DNA of 22,342 nt from Ophiothrix spiculata (taxonomy: Eukaryota > Echinodermata > Ophiuroidea > Amphilepidida > Ophiotrichidae): NCBI GenBank assembly GCA_000969725.1, contig JXSR01S035431.1; one strand, 5' to 3'. A program made the position numbers and the translations under genes. Under the pieces are notes generated by a model. It saw only the letters and a program-made list of their open reading frames with translations. It did no database searches and had not been told where the DNA came from. Below, piece after piece: positions 9,319 to 18,754 of the stretch. The stretch's first letter is position 1, and each line of letters begins with the position of its first letter.

Positions 9319-9807
9319 GGGGGGAGGGGGGTAACTGATGTTTGTGCTTGGGTAACCACCCGAGTTCCGCAGGTTCTGAAAGTGACCCTATGTGAGACCC
9401 AAAATTGGCAAAAATGGGTGAAATTATACCCTATCTGAAACATATAAATCTTCCATATCTGTTCGAATAGATATCCTATCCAAGACCACACCTGTTCAAA
9501 TGAATACCTATCTGAGACCATACGCAAATGTGATGAAATAATTATTACAAGAAATCAGTAGCATTTCCATGATTTCTAGATATTTGAAGCACTTTTATGG
9601 CAATTTAAGGCCCCATTGTCATTAATTCAACCAATCTTTCTTAGTTTTATACACTATCAGATAATTAAAAGCTAAATTTGATAAACTATGTGAGACTTGC
9701 AGAGTACCAGGTCGATTTTGATACCCTATATTGCAAGTCTCGAGACCTGTCCAGGTCTCACCTTTTTGGTAACGTGCTCAGAATACCCAGTTACCCCCCA
9801 CCCCCGG
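9319..9807. mobile_element. G-rich-ended inverted-repeat element
   Basis: GGGGGGAGGGGGGTAACTG at 9319-9337 is inverted as CAGTTACCCCCCACCCCCGG at 9788-9807, giving a 489-bp element. The interior repeats short phrases around 'taccctatctgagacc' (about 9428, 9505 and 9720) and ends in 'gagacctgtccaggtctcacc', itself a small hairpin. No ORF. Family unknown. Confidence 0.6.
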
Positions 9808-9816
9808 TGCATATTG

Positions 9817-10090
9817 CATTTTGATTTGATGGTACACCACAGCAGACGGCAAACACATATGCCCAGATCCTGAAATCAGCTTAGTTGCGAGCTGGTCTTG
9901 TAGTGAATGACCAGCATCATCCGTCGCTCCAGCGAGCTTTGTAATTAGGTCAGCATAGACAGCATCATAGGTCTGCCATGGCACTGATTATCCTTCCTGC
10001 CTGGTTCACAATCCTTATGCCCCTGAGTAAAGTGGTCATTTGGTTTTGCTTGCTGTGGCATGCCAGCTTGGCCAGAGCTCGGCCTACTAC
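9817..10090 (-). pseudogene. Frame-broken minus-strand coding relic
   Basis: Two protein-like reverse-strand frames abut. The upstream one (10090 down to a TGA at 9965-9967) reads VVGRALAKLACHSKQNQM, then TTLLRGIRIVNQAGRIISAM. The second is in a different frame and overlaps it near 9975. It reads TYDAVYADLITKLAGATD, then DAGHSLQDQLATKL, and runs to about 9817, where the G-rich element end begins. Both halves have coding-like composition and are richer in GC than their surroundings, so a single ancestral exon with a frameshift is the simplest reading. I do not recognise the protein. Two exons, or a fragment of an unrecognised transposon protein, are alternatives. Confidence 0.4.
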
Positions 10091-10257
10091 ACTTTGTATA
10101 TGTGACCTAAGCATAAATGTATTGGGGAATTATGGTTTTATTGACAGTAAAAACAGGGGTCAAAGACTAAAATTGGGGTCAGAAAAAATATCACATTTTA
10201 TTTATTATTCACTTTGCATTGTTATTTGATTTTAATAGTGTACTAGTGTACCTCCTA

Positions 10258-10568
10258 AGGCAAAAAAAAAAAAGAATTCTTGTCTCAGCTTCCTTCAGCC
10301 CCAAACCCTAAGCGCTACACGTTTTTGTTTTTGTCAAAAAGGCTATGCGCTTCGCAGAAATCTTTTTTTATTACTTTTTTAGGTCACTATTTTTTTTTTC
10401 AGTTGCTTTGCGGCCAAATTTTCCCCCTTTTTTACCTCTCGATGTAAGGAAAAAAAAATAAAAAAGCAAAAAATCTCCTGAAAACCTAAAAAAGAAATTC
10501 GGTAAAATTTGATTTTTATCCCTATGCGTGCGGGAAGCTGAGACAGAGTTCTTTTTTTTCTTTGGCCT
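10258..10568. mobile_element. TA-flanked MITE with purine-rich ends
   Basis: A 311-bp element between TA duplications (10256-10257 and 10569-10570). The terminal inverted repeat is about 36 bp: AGGCAAAA at the left and TTTGGCCT at the right, both leading inward to TGTCTCAGCTTCC and its complement. The interior is poly-A/T rich and non-coding. Confidence 0.75.
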
Positions 10569-10575
10569 TAATTTT

Positions 10576-10719
10576 ACATCATGACCTTCCCATCATACCT
10601 TGCTTCCAATGGGATTTTTTGTACAGATTTTAATGACATGTTTCATCCCTAAACCCTCTCATCACAGCCCATACAAAAAATCCCATTGGAAGCTAGGCAT
10701 GATGGGAAGGTCCTGATGT
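10576..10719. repeat. 144-bp fold-back with 48-bp arms
   Basis: The arms 10576-10623 and 10672-10719 are reverse complements at 45 of 48 positions, around a 48-nt loop. The arms begin ACATCA(T/G)GACCTTCC and end ATGGGATTTTTTGTA. It sits only five bases after the preceding MITE's TA. It could be a tiny MITE; a transcript would form a long hairpin. Confidence 0.85.
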
Positions 10720-11568
10720 CTTCTTTTACACCGCCTGGTACACCTTTATAAAAAGTTGAAAAAATGACACGGGGGTGGGGCCATTTACATTTATGGAAAT
10801 TACAAGTACTTGCTTGCTTCAACCAATGCCACCTTTTCAAGCCTTCTTTTCCTATTTTGAAAAACTTGTGCGACATATACCGACCAAATATTATTAGTAC
10901 CCACAGAGGTTGACAAGTAACATTTACATTTTAAGAAAGTAGGAAAGTACTTTTACCACATGACTATGTTAATATCCTTAAATGTGGCTGAGTGTACATC
11001 GATATTGCACCATTTTGGGTCAGATTCAAAATGATTTCATAACTGAGCGGGGTGATGAATGATGTGGTAGGTTAGAGTCAAATCATTTGTGGGAATGATT
11101 TTTGCCGTGTAACTCATCAACTAAAAATTAAATCCCATATGAAAATATGCTTTTACAGAAGCAAAGTATTATGTTGAACACAATGGTGATGTTGATTTTT
11201 GATGAAAACCTATAATTTTGGCTCTATAGGGCCAAATATGCATATTTGGTGCCAAAAATTTCTAGAAAGCCTAACTGAAATTTGCTTTGGTAAACATTGG
11301 AACCAAATTATGGAACCAAATTACTTTTTTAGAATCTAAAAACCAAAGGTCATTTTTCTTATCTTGTTTTTAAAATATTGCCAAAAAATGTCAAATTGCC
11401 ATTTTTGTGGCAAAATTACCCAACTTTGACCTATTTGGCCAAGTGTAGAATTTAAAAATGACTTATTTCCTTCTTACCCCTCTCCTTTCAAATCATTGTT
11501 GAATGTCAAGCATAAGATATTATGATATAATTTCTAATTGATATTCTGTCTTTTTGTCTTCTCTTCAG
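10720..11568. other. Intron or intergenic DNA upstream of an exon
   Basis: No ORF or repeat is recognised. Because 11569 starts with a 3' splice site, at least the right part of this stretch must be intron of the downstream gene. The last 30 bases (about 11540-11566) form its polypyrimidine tract. Confidence 0.5.
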
Positions 11569-11670
11569 GTCTGTGAGCAAGACTTGCAAGCTAATGTAGA
11601 GATGCGAGGGAGAGAAAGTTGGCAAGACCATAAGCAGACACTGGATGCATTCATCAAAACACAACTCAAA
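11569..11670 (+). CDS. Internal exon of an unrecognised gene
   Basis: A 102-nt exon of 34 codons, preceded by a strong pyrimidine tract ending TCTTCTCTTCAG and followed by a near-consensus donor, AAA|GTAAGTAAAG. Only one of the three plus-strand frames is open; it starts VCEQDLQANVEMRGRE and ends DAFIKTQLK. It is phase 0 at both ends and joins in frame to the exon at 13260. The peptide is hydrophilic and probably helical. No family is recognised. Upstream exons are not identified in the window, so the 5' part of the gene is missing from this annotation. Confidence 0.7.
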
Positions 11671-11807
11671 GTAAGTAAAGGTTGCTTCCAAATATCTGTC
11701 ATGGCTGCTGCACGACAAGCATGATGACAACAGTTTTGAGTGTGAAATTTTGACCTTGTCACACTTGGAAAATTTTCGGCAAGCACAAAAAGTTGATATA
11801 TTAGTTA

Positions 11808-11985
11808 GGGGCACACAATTAGATTTCCAGGGGGAGTAGGAAGTTGGGTTCGATTTTTCCCCAGAAATTACTGCTTTTTCCCGTATTCCATGTTCAGGGG
11901 GGAATTTTTTTTCTTCTTCCAATGTAGGGTGATTTTTTTCCCCAAAAAAACTTCCTGCTCCCCTAAAAATCTAATGGTGCGCCTC
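11808..11985. mobile_element. PIF/Harbinger-like MITE
   Basis: A 178-bp element flanked by TTA (11805-11807 and 11986-11988), the target-site class used by PIF/Harbinger transposons. The ends are inverted for about 37 bp with several mismatches: GGGGCACACAATTAGATTT at the left corresponds to the complement of AAATCTAATGGTGCGCCTC at the right, then to (G)GGAG(T/C)AGGAAG. Non-coding. Confidence 0.75.
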
Positions 11986-12293
11986 TTACCTTGTCATATT
12001 GGTGTGATGACAGTTGTTTTCAATTGGATAAAATTGAAATTTTCTCGCGACAGATCATCATGGCAATATGTAAATGTGTTGTGCTACACCAGCACAGCTC
12101 AAAATTGCAAATTCATGGTGGTCTGTGGCAACTAACAAAAATACAATCACGACAACTACTCTGAAACGACCTTGAAAACTGAGATCACTATTAACTGAAT
12201 GCATCAGAGAACATCTTGTGAGGAGGTCATAATGTAATGAATATGTTCCAGACCCATGGCAGACTGCCTATACTGCCAAGTGTTAGCTAGCTC

Positions 12294-12528
12294 AAAACAT
12301 AGTCGGCCTCCAAACATTTGGTCGTGACATCACCAAATATGTGCGATCGAATTTAAAGTATGAACTGGTAACAAACATTTGGTTCAATGTATATGGCAAT
12401 TCAATACATGTGAAATTTATTTGGTCTCAACTCGGTGTTGAAGTTATTTTATTTGGAGTCACTCGTCATTTTGATGTCACCACCAAAGTTTGGTAGCGAA
12501 AATTTTGTTTGGAGGCCAACTATGTTTT
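12294..12528. mobile_element. Intronic inverted-repeat element
   Basis: The left end 12294-12316 and right end 12506-12528 are reverse complements at 22 of 23 positions (AAAACATAGTCGGCCTCC at the left). The interior carries several CAAA(C/T)(A/T)TTTGG-like phrases in both orientations. No clear target-site duplication and no ORF. Confidence 0.75.
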
Positions 12529-13259
12529 CACCCTTATGGTGTCAGCCATGGTGCTTATGACACATTTGGGTATTCTGACTCACTCTTGACTAGTAGGTAG
12601 CCAAAATTAAAGGGACTAGCCTAGATTTCACTTAAAATTAAAAACTTATAGAAATGCTGTAATTAAAGCTTACAAAGGTCCAGTGCATTCTAAATCCTGA
12701 ATTTGTACCTTATATGGATTTACCAGTTACGAGATCAAACAAACCTTCTAGAGACAGTTAATTAAAAGAGAAATGATTTAATCAAAAATAATTTGTTTAC
12801 CCATCACAGGTATAAAAACTAGATATTGTAACAATACATATCAGAGAAATTGTACAATTTTGGCATAGGAGCACCTTTTATGTGTTATTCTAAAGTATGT
12901 CCTCGATGTTTTACAGCACTTCAAATTGGAAAGGAGGATGTTCTGAAATTATGAGGACATAAACACCTACATCTTTAGGATGCACTTCTTTAAGTCATGT
13001 GCTAATTATTTTAATCTATTGTTGTTTCAAATAAATTTTGGACATGAAAATTTGTGCATTTAAGCAAATACACAACGCTTCTCAGGCGCATGCAATGTCA
13101 CAGTTTTGTGAATTACTGATTGGAAACGGCGTTGCGTAGATTCCGATGTCGTGTGCTTGTAACAATTTGCACACGCGTTGGCTGCGTTGAGATTGTCAGT
13201 CCATGTCCGAAATTTATTTGAAACAATAATAATACAATTTTGGTGGCATTTTCTTTCAG

Positions 13260-13481
13260 GAAAAAGAGCGTTGGTACATCCGTCCATCTCGTCGTTTAAG
13301 TCATTACTGTGGCAAGGCCTACATTGGAGACTTCCTACCAACGAGGTGTGAGGAAGTCGTGAGTCGAATTAGTCTTACGCTACAGAGTAGATGTGCAGAT
13401 GCTCGTTTCGATAAATCAAAAATAGCGCTGACAGAGCTGAAGAATGCGCTTGAAGCAGCCAAGGCTGTTCAATATAAGTGA
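13260..13481 (+). CDS. Terminal exon of an unrecognised gene
   Basis: A 3' splice site TTTTCTTTCAG precedes 73 open codons ending in TGA at 13479-13481. It is in phase with the exon at 11569-11670, giving a joint 107-residue C-terminal segment. Its start EKERWYIRPSRRLSHY is basic and aromatic. It is followed by CGKAYIGDFLPTRCEEV, and the end (ALTELKNALEAAKAVQYK) looks like an amphipathic helix. There are three cysteines (residues 17, 30 and 45 of the exon). I do not recognise the family and assign no function. AATAAA hexamers follow at 13547-13552 and 13610-13615. A possible internal donor, GTC|GTGAGT, lies at 13359, which matters for the candidate alternative exon downstream. Confidence 0.72.
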   Translation, partial: EKERWYIRPSRRLSHYCGKAYIGDFLPTRCEEVVSRISLTLQSRCADARFDKSKIALTELKNALEAAKAVQYK

Positions 13482-13504
13482 AATGGTAATGGTAAGGGGG
13501 TGTC

Positions 13505-13901
13505 TAAGGCCGGGGTCGGATGAACAACGAGGTCGCATTTTACTACAATAAATTTTGCTATTGTAATACATCTGACCTGTATTTATTATAATCAGGTAGT
13601 GTCCCATGAAATAAAATAAACTACAACAATTTTCATCATTGAGATGGATTTATTGTAATAAAGTTGAAAGTAATGCGGTGAAAATCCTGTGTGTCACGTC
13701 GTAATTAATTACAACATTGCATTACTATAATAGTCTGCATGCTGAAAATGATGTGCTAATCCCATCTCGTAATTAATTACGACATTGTATTTATTGTAGT
13801 AAATGCGAGGTCATTATACAAGTGACCGCATGTTGTAATAAATTATGACATTAAATTTATTGTAATATATAAATGTTGTGATACGTCTGACCCTGGTCTA
13901 A
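13505..13901. mobile_element. AT-rich inverted-repeat element between terminal exons
   Basis: TAAGGCCGGGGTCGGATG (13505-13522) and CGTCTGACCCTGGTCTAA (13884-13901) are inverted at 13 of 18 positions, with nearly all differences being transitions. Inside, three related blocks near 13700, 13769 and 13833 repeat a 'gtaattaattac.acatt.(c/t)attt' phrase. An AATAAA inside it could serve as a polyA signal for the upstream exon. No ORF. Confidence 0.5.
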
Positions 13902-13930
13902 ATTTGCTTTGGTTGATTTACAGGGTTCAG

Positions 13931-14044
13931 AGCTCTCTTTTACAAGCTGTTAGAACAGATTCCACAATAAAAGTTTTTGCAGTGAGGTATGACAAAGCTG
14001 AGGATGCACTTGAAGTAGCTTCACGGAGGCTATTCAATGGGTAA
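13931..14044 (+). CDS. Candidate duplicated alternative terminal exon
   Basis: An open 37-codon segment ending in TAA at 14042-14044. It starts SSLLQAVRTDSTIKVF and ends DKAEDALEVASRRLFNG. Its last third resembles the end of the exon at 13260-13481 (A-L-E-x-A with matching flanks), and the DNA similarity passes the stop codon (AAATGGTAATGG versus AAATTGGTAATGG). Possible acceptors are TTACAG at 13918-13923 and TTCAG at 13926-13930; the latter gives phase 0. Splicing from the GTGAGT donor at 13359 to 13931 would keep frame and swap the C-terminus. It lacks a counterpart for the first half of the upstream exon, so it may be a dead duplicate. Confidence 0.4.
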   Translation, partial: SSLLQAVRTDSTIKVFAVRYDKAEDALEVASRRLFNG

Positions 14045-15378
14045 AATTGGTAATGGGAAATGGCGTGGTCTGAATTTGAACTTGCTGATTTTCAGTTGTC
14101 TAAGTACATCTCTGTTTCAAAATGTTTGGAACAGACTTCACTATTTGCAAGAATTTTTTTTTTTGCTGTGAGGGGATTGCCAAACCTCATTCACTGCAAG
14201 TCTGTTACCTTCCCATCTGTGAAGAGAATGCACGTACCTATTTGATTTAAAGGAGTATGTTAAAGTTAGTATCTTGTGGAAAGATACTGCATGTGGTGCT
14301 CGGTTGATCTGAAAACTTATACCGTTGTGTATAGAAATGCACACTTATTATTATAAAATTTTGCTGACTTTGAAATGCCTCATGGGAACTCACAACCCAT
14401 CTTTAAAGTAGTTGTAGTTTGATTTTTTGCCTGAAAAAAGTCTTTTTGTCACCTCTTTTTCAGTTTCTCAGTCAAATTTTTGCCAATCTGTAAAGAAATT
14501 GCCAAAGTGGAAAATCTTGAATATTTAGTTGGGCCTGCTAAACTTTTTTCAATGCGTTAATGTAATATAATTTAAGGGAAAATCTGTATATAATAATTGG
14601 CAGGATATTTAGATTATTATTCTTTTTATGCAAGCTTGTTACAGCTTCATCAAACCTGTGGGTATATTAACAAAAAAAAAGAAACAAAACAGCAACAACA
14701 ACAAACCATAACAGAAAACTAACAAGTATCGGTTTTGTAATGTTTTTGAATCTCTCATTCTTTCTTTGGTTATGTCGGTATATACATTAAAATGCACTTC
14801 ACCAACTTAAATGCGACTTGTGATCTGGTCGTACGCAGTGCTACTAAAAGAGTGCTTTAATATATTATGGAAATAATCATGGAATCATATCATAGAAATA
14901 ATGCTCATATTAAAAGTCGGCATCTTTTATTTTGAGATACAATTCGGGTCCACTTGAGTCCCTCCAAAATGAACTAGTGCAGAAATTTGGTTGTTCGCTG
15001 AAAAGCAAATGGTGCATATACTACTTTTGAATGGTGCACAAAACTTAACACAAATATGAGTGTATTTTCTCCAATATTCACACATTATAATGCCTGTGAT
15101 ATACTTACAAAACGCAGCTAACATCTAGCTAAATGCTAACGGAGATGCTGAGGTTTAATTTATTTTATTTTGCTAGCATCTGGTTAGCGTCTTCAAAGCG
15201 TTCAAAGCATCTAAAATCAAACCACACTCTGCCTGCTGGTCTTGCTAGTATATCATGGGCATTACAAGATGTGATATATCACGGGAAAAAATCTGAATAA
15301 TCCAGTTTGATCTCCATGCTGGAATTCAAATTGGACCAAGTCTGGTGTCTCCTTCTAAATTTATGGGTGTGACACATG
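14045..15378. other. Non-coding DNA, nothing recognised
   Basis: AT-rich with a low-complexity A/C patch at about 14670-14710. No supported exon, RNA gene or inverted-repeat element was found. Confidence 0.5.
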
Positions 15379-16093
15379 TTAGTGGCGTAGCCAGAGGGGG
15401 TGCGGGGGATGTGGCCGCGCCCCCAATATTTCATTTGTTGGTCGGAAGTGGTCACCTGTTGAAAAATTTGTACCACTGTTGGAAATTTGAAGTCGAGAAG
15501 GACTTGTTGTTTTATTTTCAATGACATCAGTTTTGAGTCAAATTTGCACCAATTTGGTCTTAAAGTTGGAAAAATTGTCGCAAAATTGACTTCTAATCCA
15601 AGATTTGTGATAAATTGAGACACAGAATGTAGTCTGTGCGCTTGTGAGACTTTTTTGTTTGTCAGTTTTTAAAGGAGCATGGTCCGATTGCCTCAACTTT
15701 TTTCAAACTTTTTGAGATTTTGGTACCAGAATGTTGCTCATATTTTTCTCATGACCCATGAGAAATTTCATGGCTGAATTATGTTCCGTTTTAGAGATAT
15801 ATATGAAAATGTGTCTAATTATGGTAACCATAATTAATTTTACACAGTAACGTATAGGAGGATCTGATATACAAAATTGCCTGTAAAATCCTCATGGTTT
15901 GCCCGATTTAGCCGAAATTTTAAACTTAGACTTCTTGAGTGGTCATCTTTCATATGACATTATTGAATTGAAAATTGAATTTTGGAATATCGGACCAAGC
16001 TCCTTTAAAAGCTACCTTTTGAGTCTCATATGCTGTTGTCGGTCATCATAAAAAGTGTCACACCCCCAATATTGAAAATATGGCTATGCCACT
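15379..16093. mobile_element. hAT-like non-autonomous element, host of a nested MITE
   Basis: AGTGGCGTAGCCA (15381-15393) and TGGCTATGCCACT (16081-16093) are inverted at 12 of 13 positions. Both ends continue into G/C-rich runs around CCCCCAATATT. GACACATG occurs at 15371-15378 and again at 16094-16101, an exact 8-bp duplication as expected for hAT transposition. Two bases (TT) lie between the left copy and the inverted repeat. The interior is split by the element at 15673-16004. No transposase frame is seen. Confidence 0.75.
15673..16004. mobile_element. AGGAGC-ended MITE, complete copy
   Basis: AGGAGCATGGTCCGAT (15673-15688) and ATCGGACCAAGCTCCT (15989-16004) are inverted at 15 of 16 positions. 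TTAA flanks both sides (15669-15672 and 16005-16008), which fits a piggyBac-type target site, though a TA target within A/T-rich sequence is possible. Its left half is homologous to 7197-7348. Nested inside the hAT-like element. Confidence 0.8.
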
Positions 16094-16101
16094 GACACAT
16101 G

Positions 16102-16682
16102 CAATGGATTCTAAAAATTATATGTAGAGTGCAAATGCGACAATGAATTTTTAAAAGTTAGCAACTGACTATGTTAATTGGTCACTTCATTTGAACTTTA
16201 ACGCAGAGTGTATATATTGTATAAAAATATCAAGAAATATGAAATTTTTATGTGTTTATTATATATATAAAAACAGCTGATAAGTGTAAAATCATGTGTA
16301 TAAAATATATATTTTTGTATTTTAACAATTATGGTATTTTAAAATACTTTTAGAACTAGAGTGCTAAATCTTACGATAAAATACAAATATAGAAATATTC
16401 TGAAACTGAAAGTGCTATTTTTATGTTTCAAAGTATTGTTCTCTCAATAATTTTCAGACAATGAAATTTACAGCCTAGCGTAACACAATTTGTGTACATT
16501 TTACGCAAGTCTACAATGCTTTTTAAGCATGAGTGATATCACTGTACCATTGATTACTTATTGGAGACAGTGTTGCATACTTCTCGATATCCCGTTCTTG
16601 TGGATACGTGGTGGCTGTATTCAGAAATCATGTTTGTGTTTAGGATTTATTTCAAACAATAAAAGTGCATGAGACAGAAGTA
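16102..16682. other. AT-rich DNA, nothing recognised
   Basis: Very AT-rich, with TATA-type runs around 16205-16330. No gene, splice pair or terminal repeat is evident. Confidence 0.5.
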
Positions 16683-16882
16683 CTGTAAAACAAGAAATAT
16701 TTGCTAGCAATTTAATTTCGCTAATACCGCAAAATCGCAAAATTAATTTGCCGCTAATATTAATAATGTACAATGATTTCAATGGCATGCTGATGCAATT
16801 AGTGAAATTGAAATGCCGCCAAAAAAAAACAGATTCTGAAAATTGCAAAATTTTCTTTCCGCAAATATTTCTTGTTTTACAG
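16683..16882. mobile_element. 200-bp MITE with perfect ends, TA-flanked
   Basis: The end CTGTAAAACAAGAAATAT at the left is perfectly inverted at the right. With the TA duplications (16681-16682 and 16883-16884) the symmetry is 24 bp. Inner sequences GCAATTTAATTTCGCTAAT and GCAATTAGTGAAATTGAAAT are also partly inverted, so the whole element can fold. The TA site suggests a Tc1/mariner-type source. The reverse-strand ORF across it is a chance frame. Confidence 0.88.
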
Positions 16883-16884
16883 TA

Positions 16885-17109
16885 TCTGTTTAATGATTGT
16901 TACTTATATTAAAACTCAGAATAGCAACTTTCTATTTTGGAAATTCTGCTGTATATTTTTGTAAATATATTTTTGCTTAAATAAATTTTAAAATAATGAT
17001 CTTAATGGATTGACAAATAATGGTGACCTGAACAATCTTACAGAAATATTGCCAGGACATCCTCATGAATTTTGTGTGCATTTTAATGTGACCCTTGATT
17101 TGATGGTGG
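16885..17109. other. Non-coding DNA, nothing recognised
   Basis: AT-rich spacer between two inverted-repeat elements. Confidence 0.4.
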
Positions 17110-17538
17110 TCAAGGGTTTAGCCAGGATTTGAAAGTAAGGCGTCCATATTCAAAGGCCGGGCAACCTGGCCGACTTCAATCAAGACATCATGACGTCACA
17201 TTGTACGTTTTATTTATATAATGATTAATATAATATTCATACAAGTTTGACAAAAAAGATGAGGATTAAGTTCTTGCTAGTTTGAACAACAAGGCGACGT
17301 TCTGGCAAATGAACGAAGATATACAACACGGTGTAAAGCCCATTTTAAGTTCATAACTTTCGTACAATTAATTCAATCAGATTTTGGGATGAAAATTATT
17401 GGAGATGAGTTATAACATAACATTCAACATGGTAAAAAGCCTTTTTGGATGCCTTTATTAAAACGGCCTTTGCATTTAACAGAACGTCCATTTTTAAGAT
17501 CAGCCGTCATTTGGATGGCTCTGTGGCTAAACCCTTGA
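17110..17538. mobile_element. Inverted-repeat element, TCAAGGGTTTAGCCA ends
   Basis: TCAAGGGTTTAGCCA (17110-17124) and TGGCTAAACCCTTGA (17524-17538) form a perfect 15-bp terminal inverted repeat around a 429-bp element. TGATGGT occurs at 17101-17107 and at 17539-17545, so a 7-8-bp target duplication is likely, with two extra bases on the left. This would suit a hAT-type mover. The interior is non-coding. Confidence 0.75.
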
Positions 17539-17546
17539 TGATGGTA

Positions 17547-17897
17547 TATGCCATTAAACGGTCAATTTCTATTATGTATTGCTATTATTCTCAATGTTTA
17601 TATCTGAAATAGTGCAATTATGTTTTATTTGTACAATCAGTCTTATGTTAAGTCAATGTATGTTTTGTCACAGAGAAAATGAAATGAATCACAGAAACCA
17701 AAGAATTATATTTATAATATTTAATATATTTGTCACTTCTCAATTATCCAGGTTGTAAGAAAACTTCCTCCAGCCAAAACTAATTTAATAGACTATGTTT
17801 TTGTGAGAAGGCATTGTTTTATGTTTTCTCTCTGATACTTTCTCAGAACTTTGTCTCCATATTGTGGGTTGACATCCATTTGCTGGAAAACCAGCAT
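17547..17897. other. Non-coding DNA, nothing recognised
   Basis: AT-rich spacer. The segment just before 17898 may be the flank of dispersed repeat copy B. Confidence 0.4.
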
Positions 17898-18270
17898 ATA
17901 GGCAGGAGCGGACATCCGGGCGTTTTGTTTACATCCGGGACTTTTGTCCAAATAGCGCGGTGAAAACATTTGCCGACTTCCCATTCAAGTCAATGGAGAA
18001 AATGCCAGCTCGCGGAAACTTCGATTGATTTAAGCAAATTGTCAAAATATTTCGATTCCAAAATCATATGAGATGTGTGGTATTCAAGTCTTAACAAAAT
18101 GACAAACAGCTCATCATTTCACAGATTTTCGTCTGGCTAAAAAAGAAGGAAAATGACAGAATCACTGACTGAAGTATTGATTGTTTTCACCGCGCTCGAA
18201 GTGCAACGCAAGCTATTTTAGACCACTGTGCTGCGTAACCGCTGTGTATGACGTAGGTCCGCTTCTTCCT
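17898..18270 (+). repeat. Dispersed repeat, copy B
   Basis: Homologous to 7470-7905 in the same orientation. It lacks the 75-bp module that copy A contains and has an extra 'accgctgtg' near 18238. No fold-back arms surround this copy, so the block seems able to exist outside the element at 7349-8262. Confidence 0.75.
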
Positions 18271-18348
18271 ATTCAAAATTGTTCAGTCCAGTAGATATAA
18301 TTTGTATTGATGATGGTATATTATCATCGTGATGTTATACTAGTATCA

Positions 18349-18674
18349 TCATGTGAGTGCAAGAAAGTCATATCTCCAATGGCTGCTATATGTCACTTTA
18401 TTCAACACTTTGTTACTAGATTGCAAAAAATCCCTGAAATTTTCCCTGCCATGTCAGTGGCTCTTGAAATGGTTCTTCAGGTGACACGTCACTCGAAGAT
18501 CCATTTCCAGAGCCACTGACCCAAGACTGGATGCCATACAGTGTGGAATCTAAAGTATCACCCAGGAACCATTTCCAGAGCCACTGACCCAAGACTGGAC
18601 ATTATGCAACGTGGAATCTAAATTTTTGACAAAATGGCAGCTATTGCTGATACGACTTTCTTGCACTCACATGA
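18349..18674. mobile_element. Long fold-back element
   Basis: TCATGTGAGTGCAAGAAAG at 18349 onward is inverted perfectly for 21 bp at 18654-18674. The symmetry continues inward: TCAGTGGCTCTTGAAATGG (18452-18470) is inverted as CCATTTCCAGAGCCACTGA (18501-18519). The right arm holds a 68-bp duplication that the left arm lacks. No ORF. Confidence 0.8.
18501..18622 (+). repeat. 68-bp tandem duplication
   Basis: CCATTTCCAGAGCCACTGAC followed by CCAAGACTGGA starts at 18501 and again at 18569, and both units continue to TGGAATCTAAA. The units differ mainly in a 12-base stretch in the middle. Confidence 0.85.
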
Positions 18675-18754
18675 CAATGTATAGGGGGGTAGGCTTGTAT
18701 ATTCAAGGGTGGATATCAGGTTTTCGTCCTTTAAAAAGTCACAAAAAACAATAT

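Larger units (their letters stand above)
11671..13259 (+). other. Intron carrying two miniature transposons
   Basis: A 1589-nt intron inferred from GTAAGT at 11671 and TTTTCTTTCAG at 13249-13259. It contains a Harbinger-like MITE (11808-11985), a fold-back element (12294-12528) and a dispersed fragment at 12609-12626. A GC-richer patch at 13070-13210 has no open plus-strand frame. Confidence 0.65.

Noticed and set aside
11506-11922. 138-codon reverse-strand ORF
   Set aside because: It runs antisense through the exon at 11569-11670 and into the Harbinger-like MITE; the plus strand has the splice signals.
13060-13341. 93-codon reverse-strand ORF
   Set aside because: It overlaps the antisense of the terminal exon and has no splice or start support.
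16621-16848. 75-codon reverse-strand ORF
   Set aside because: It lies within the 16683-16882 MITE and its flank.
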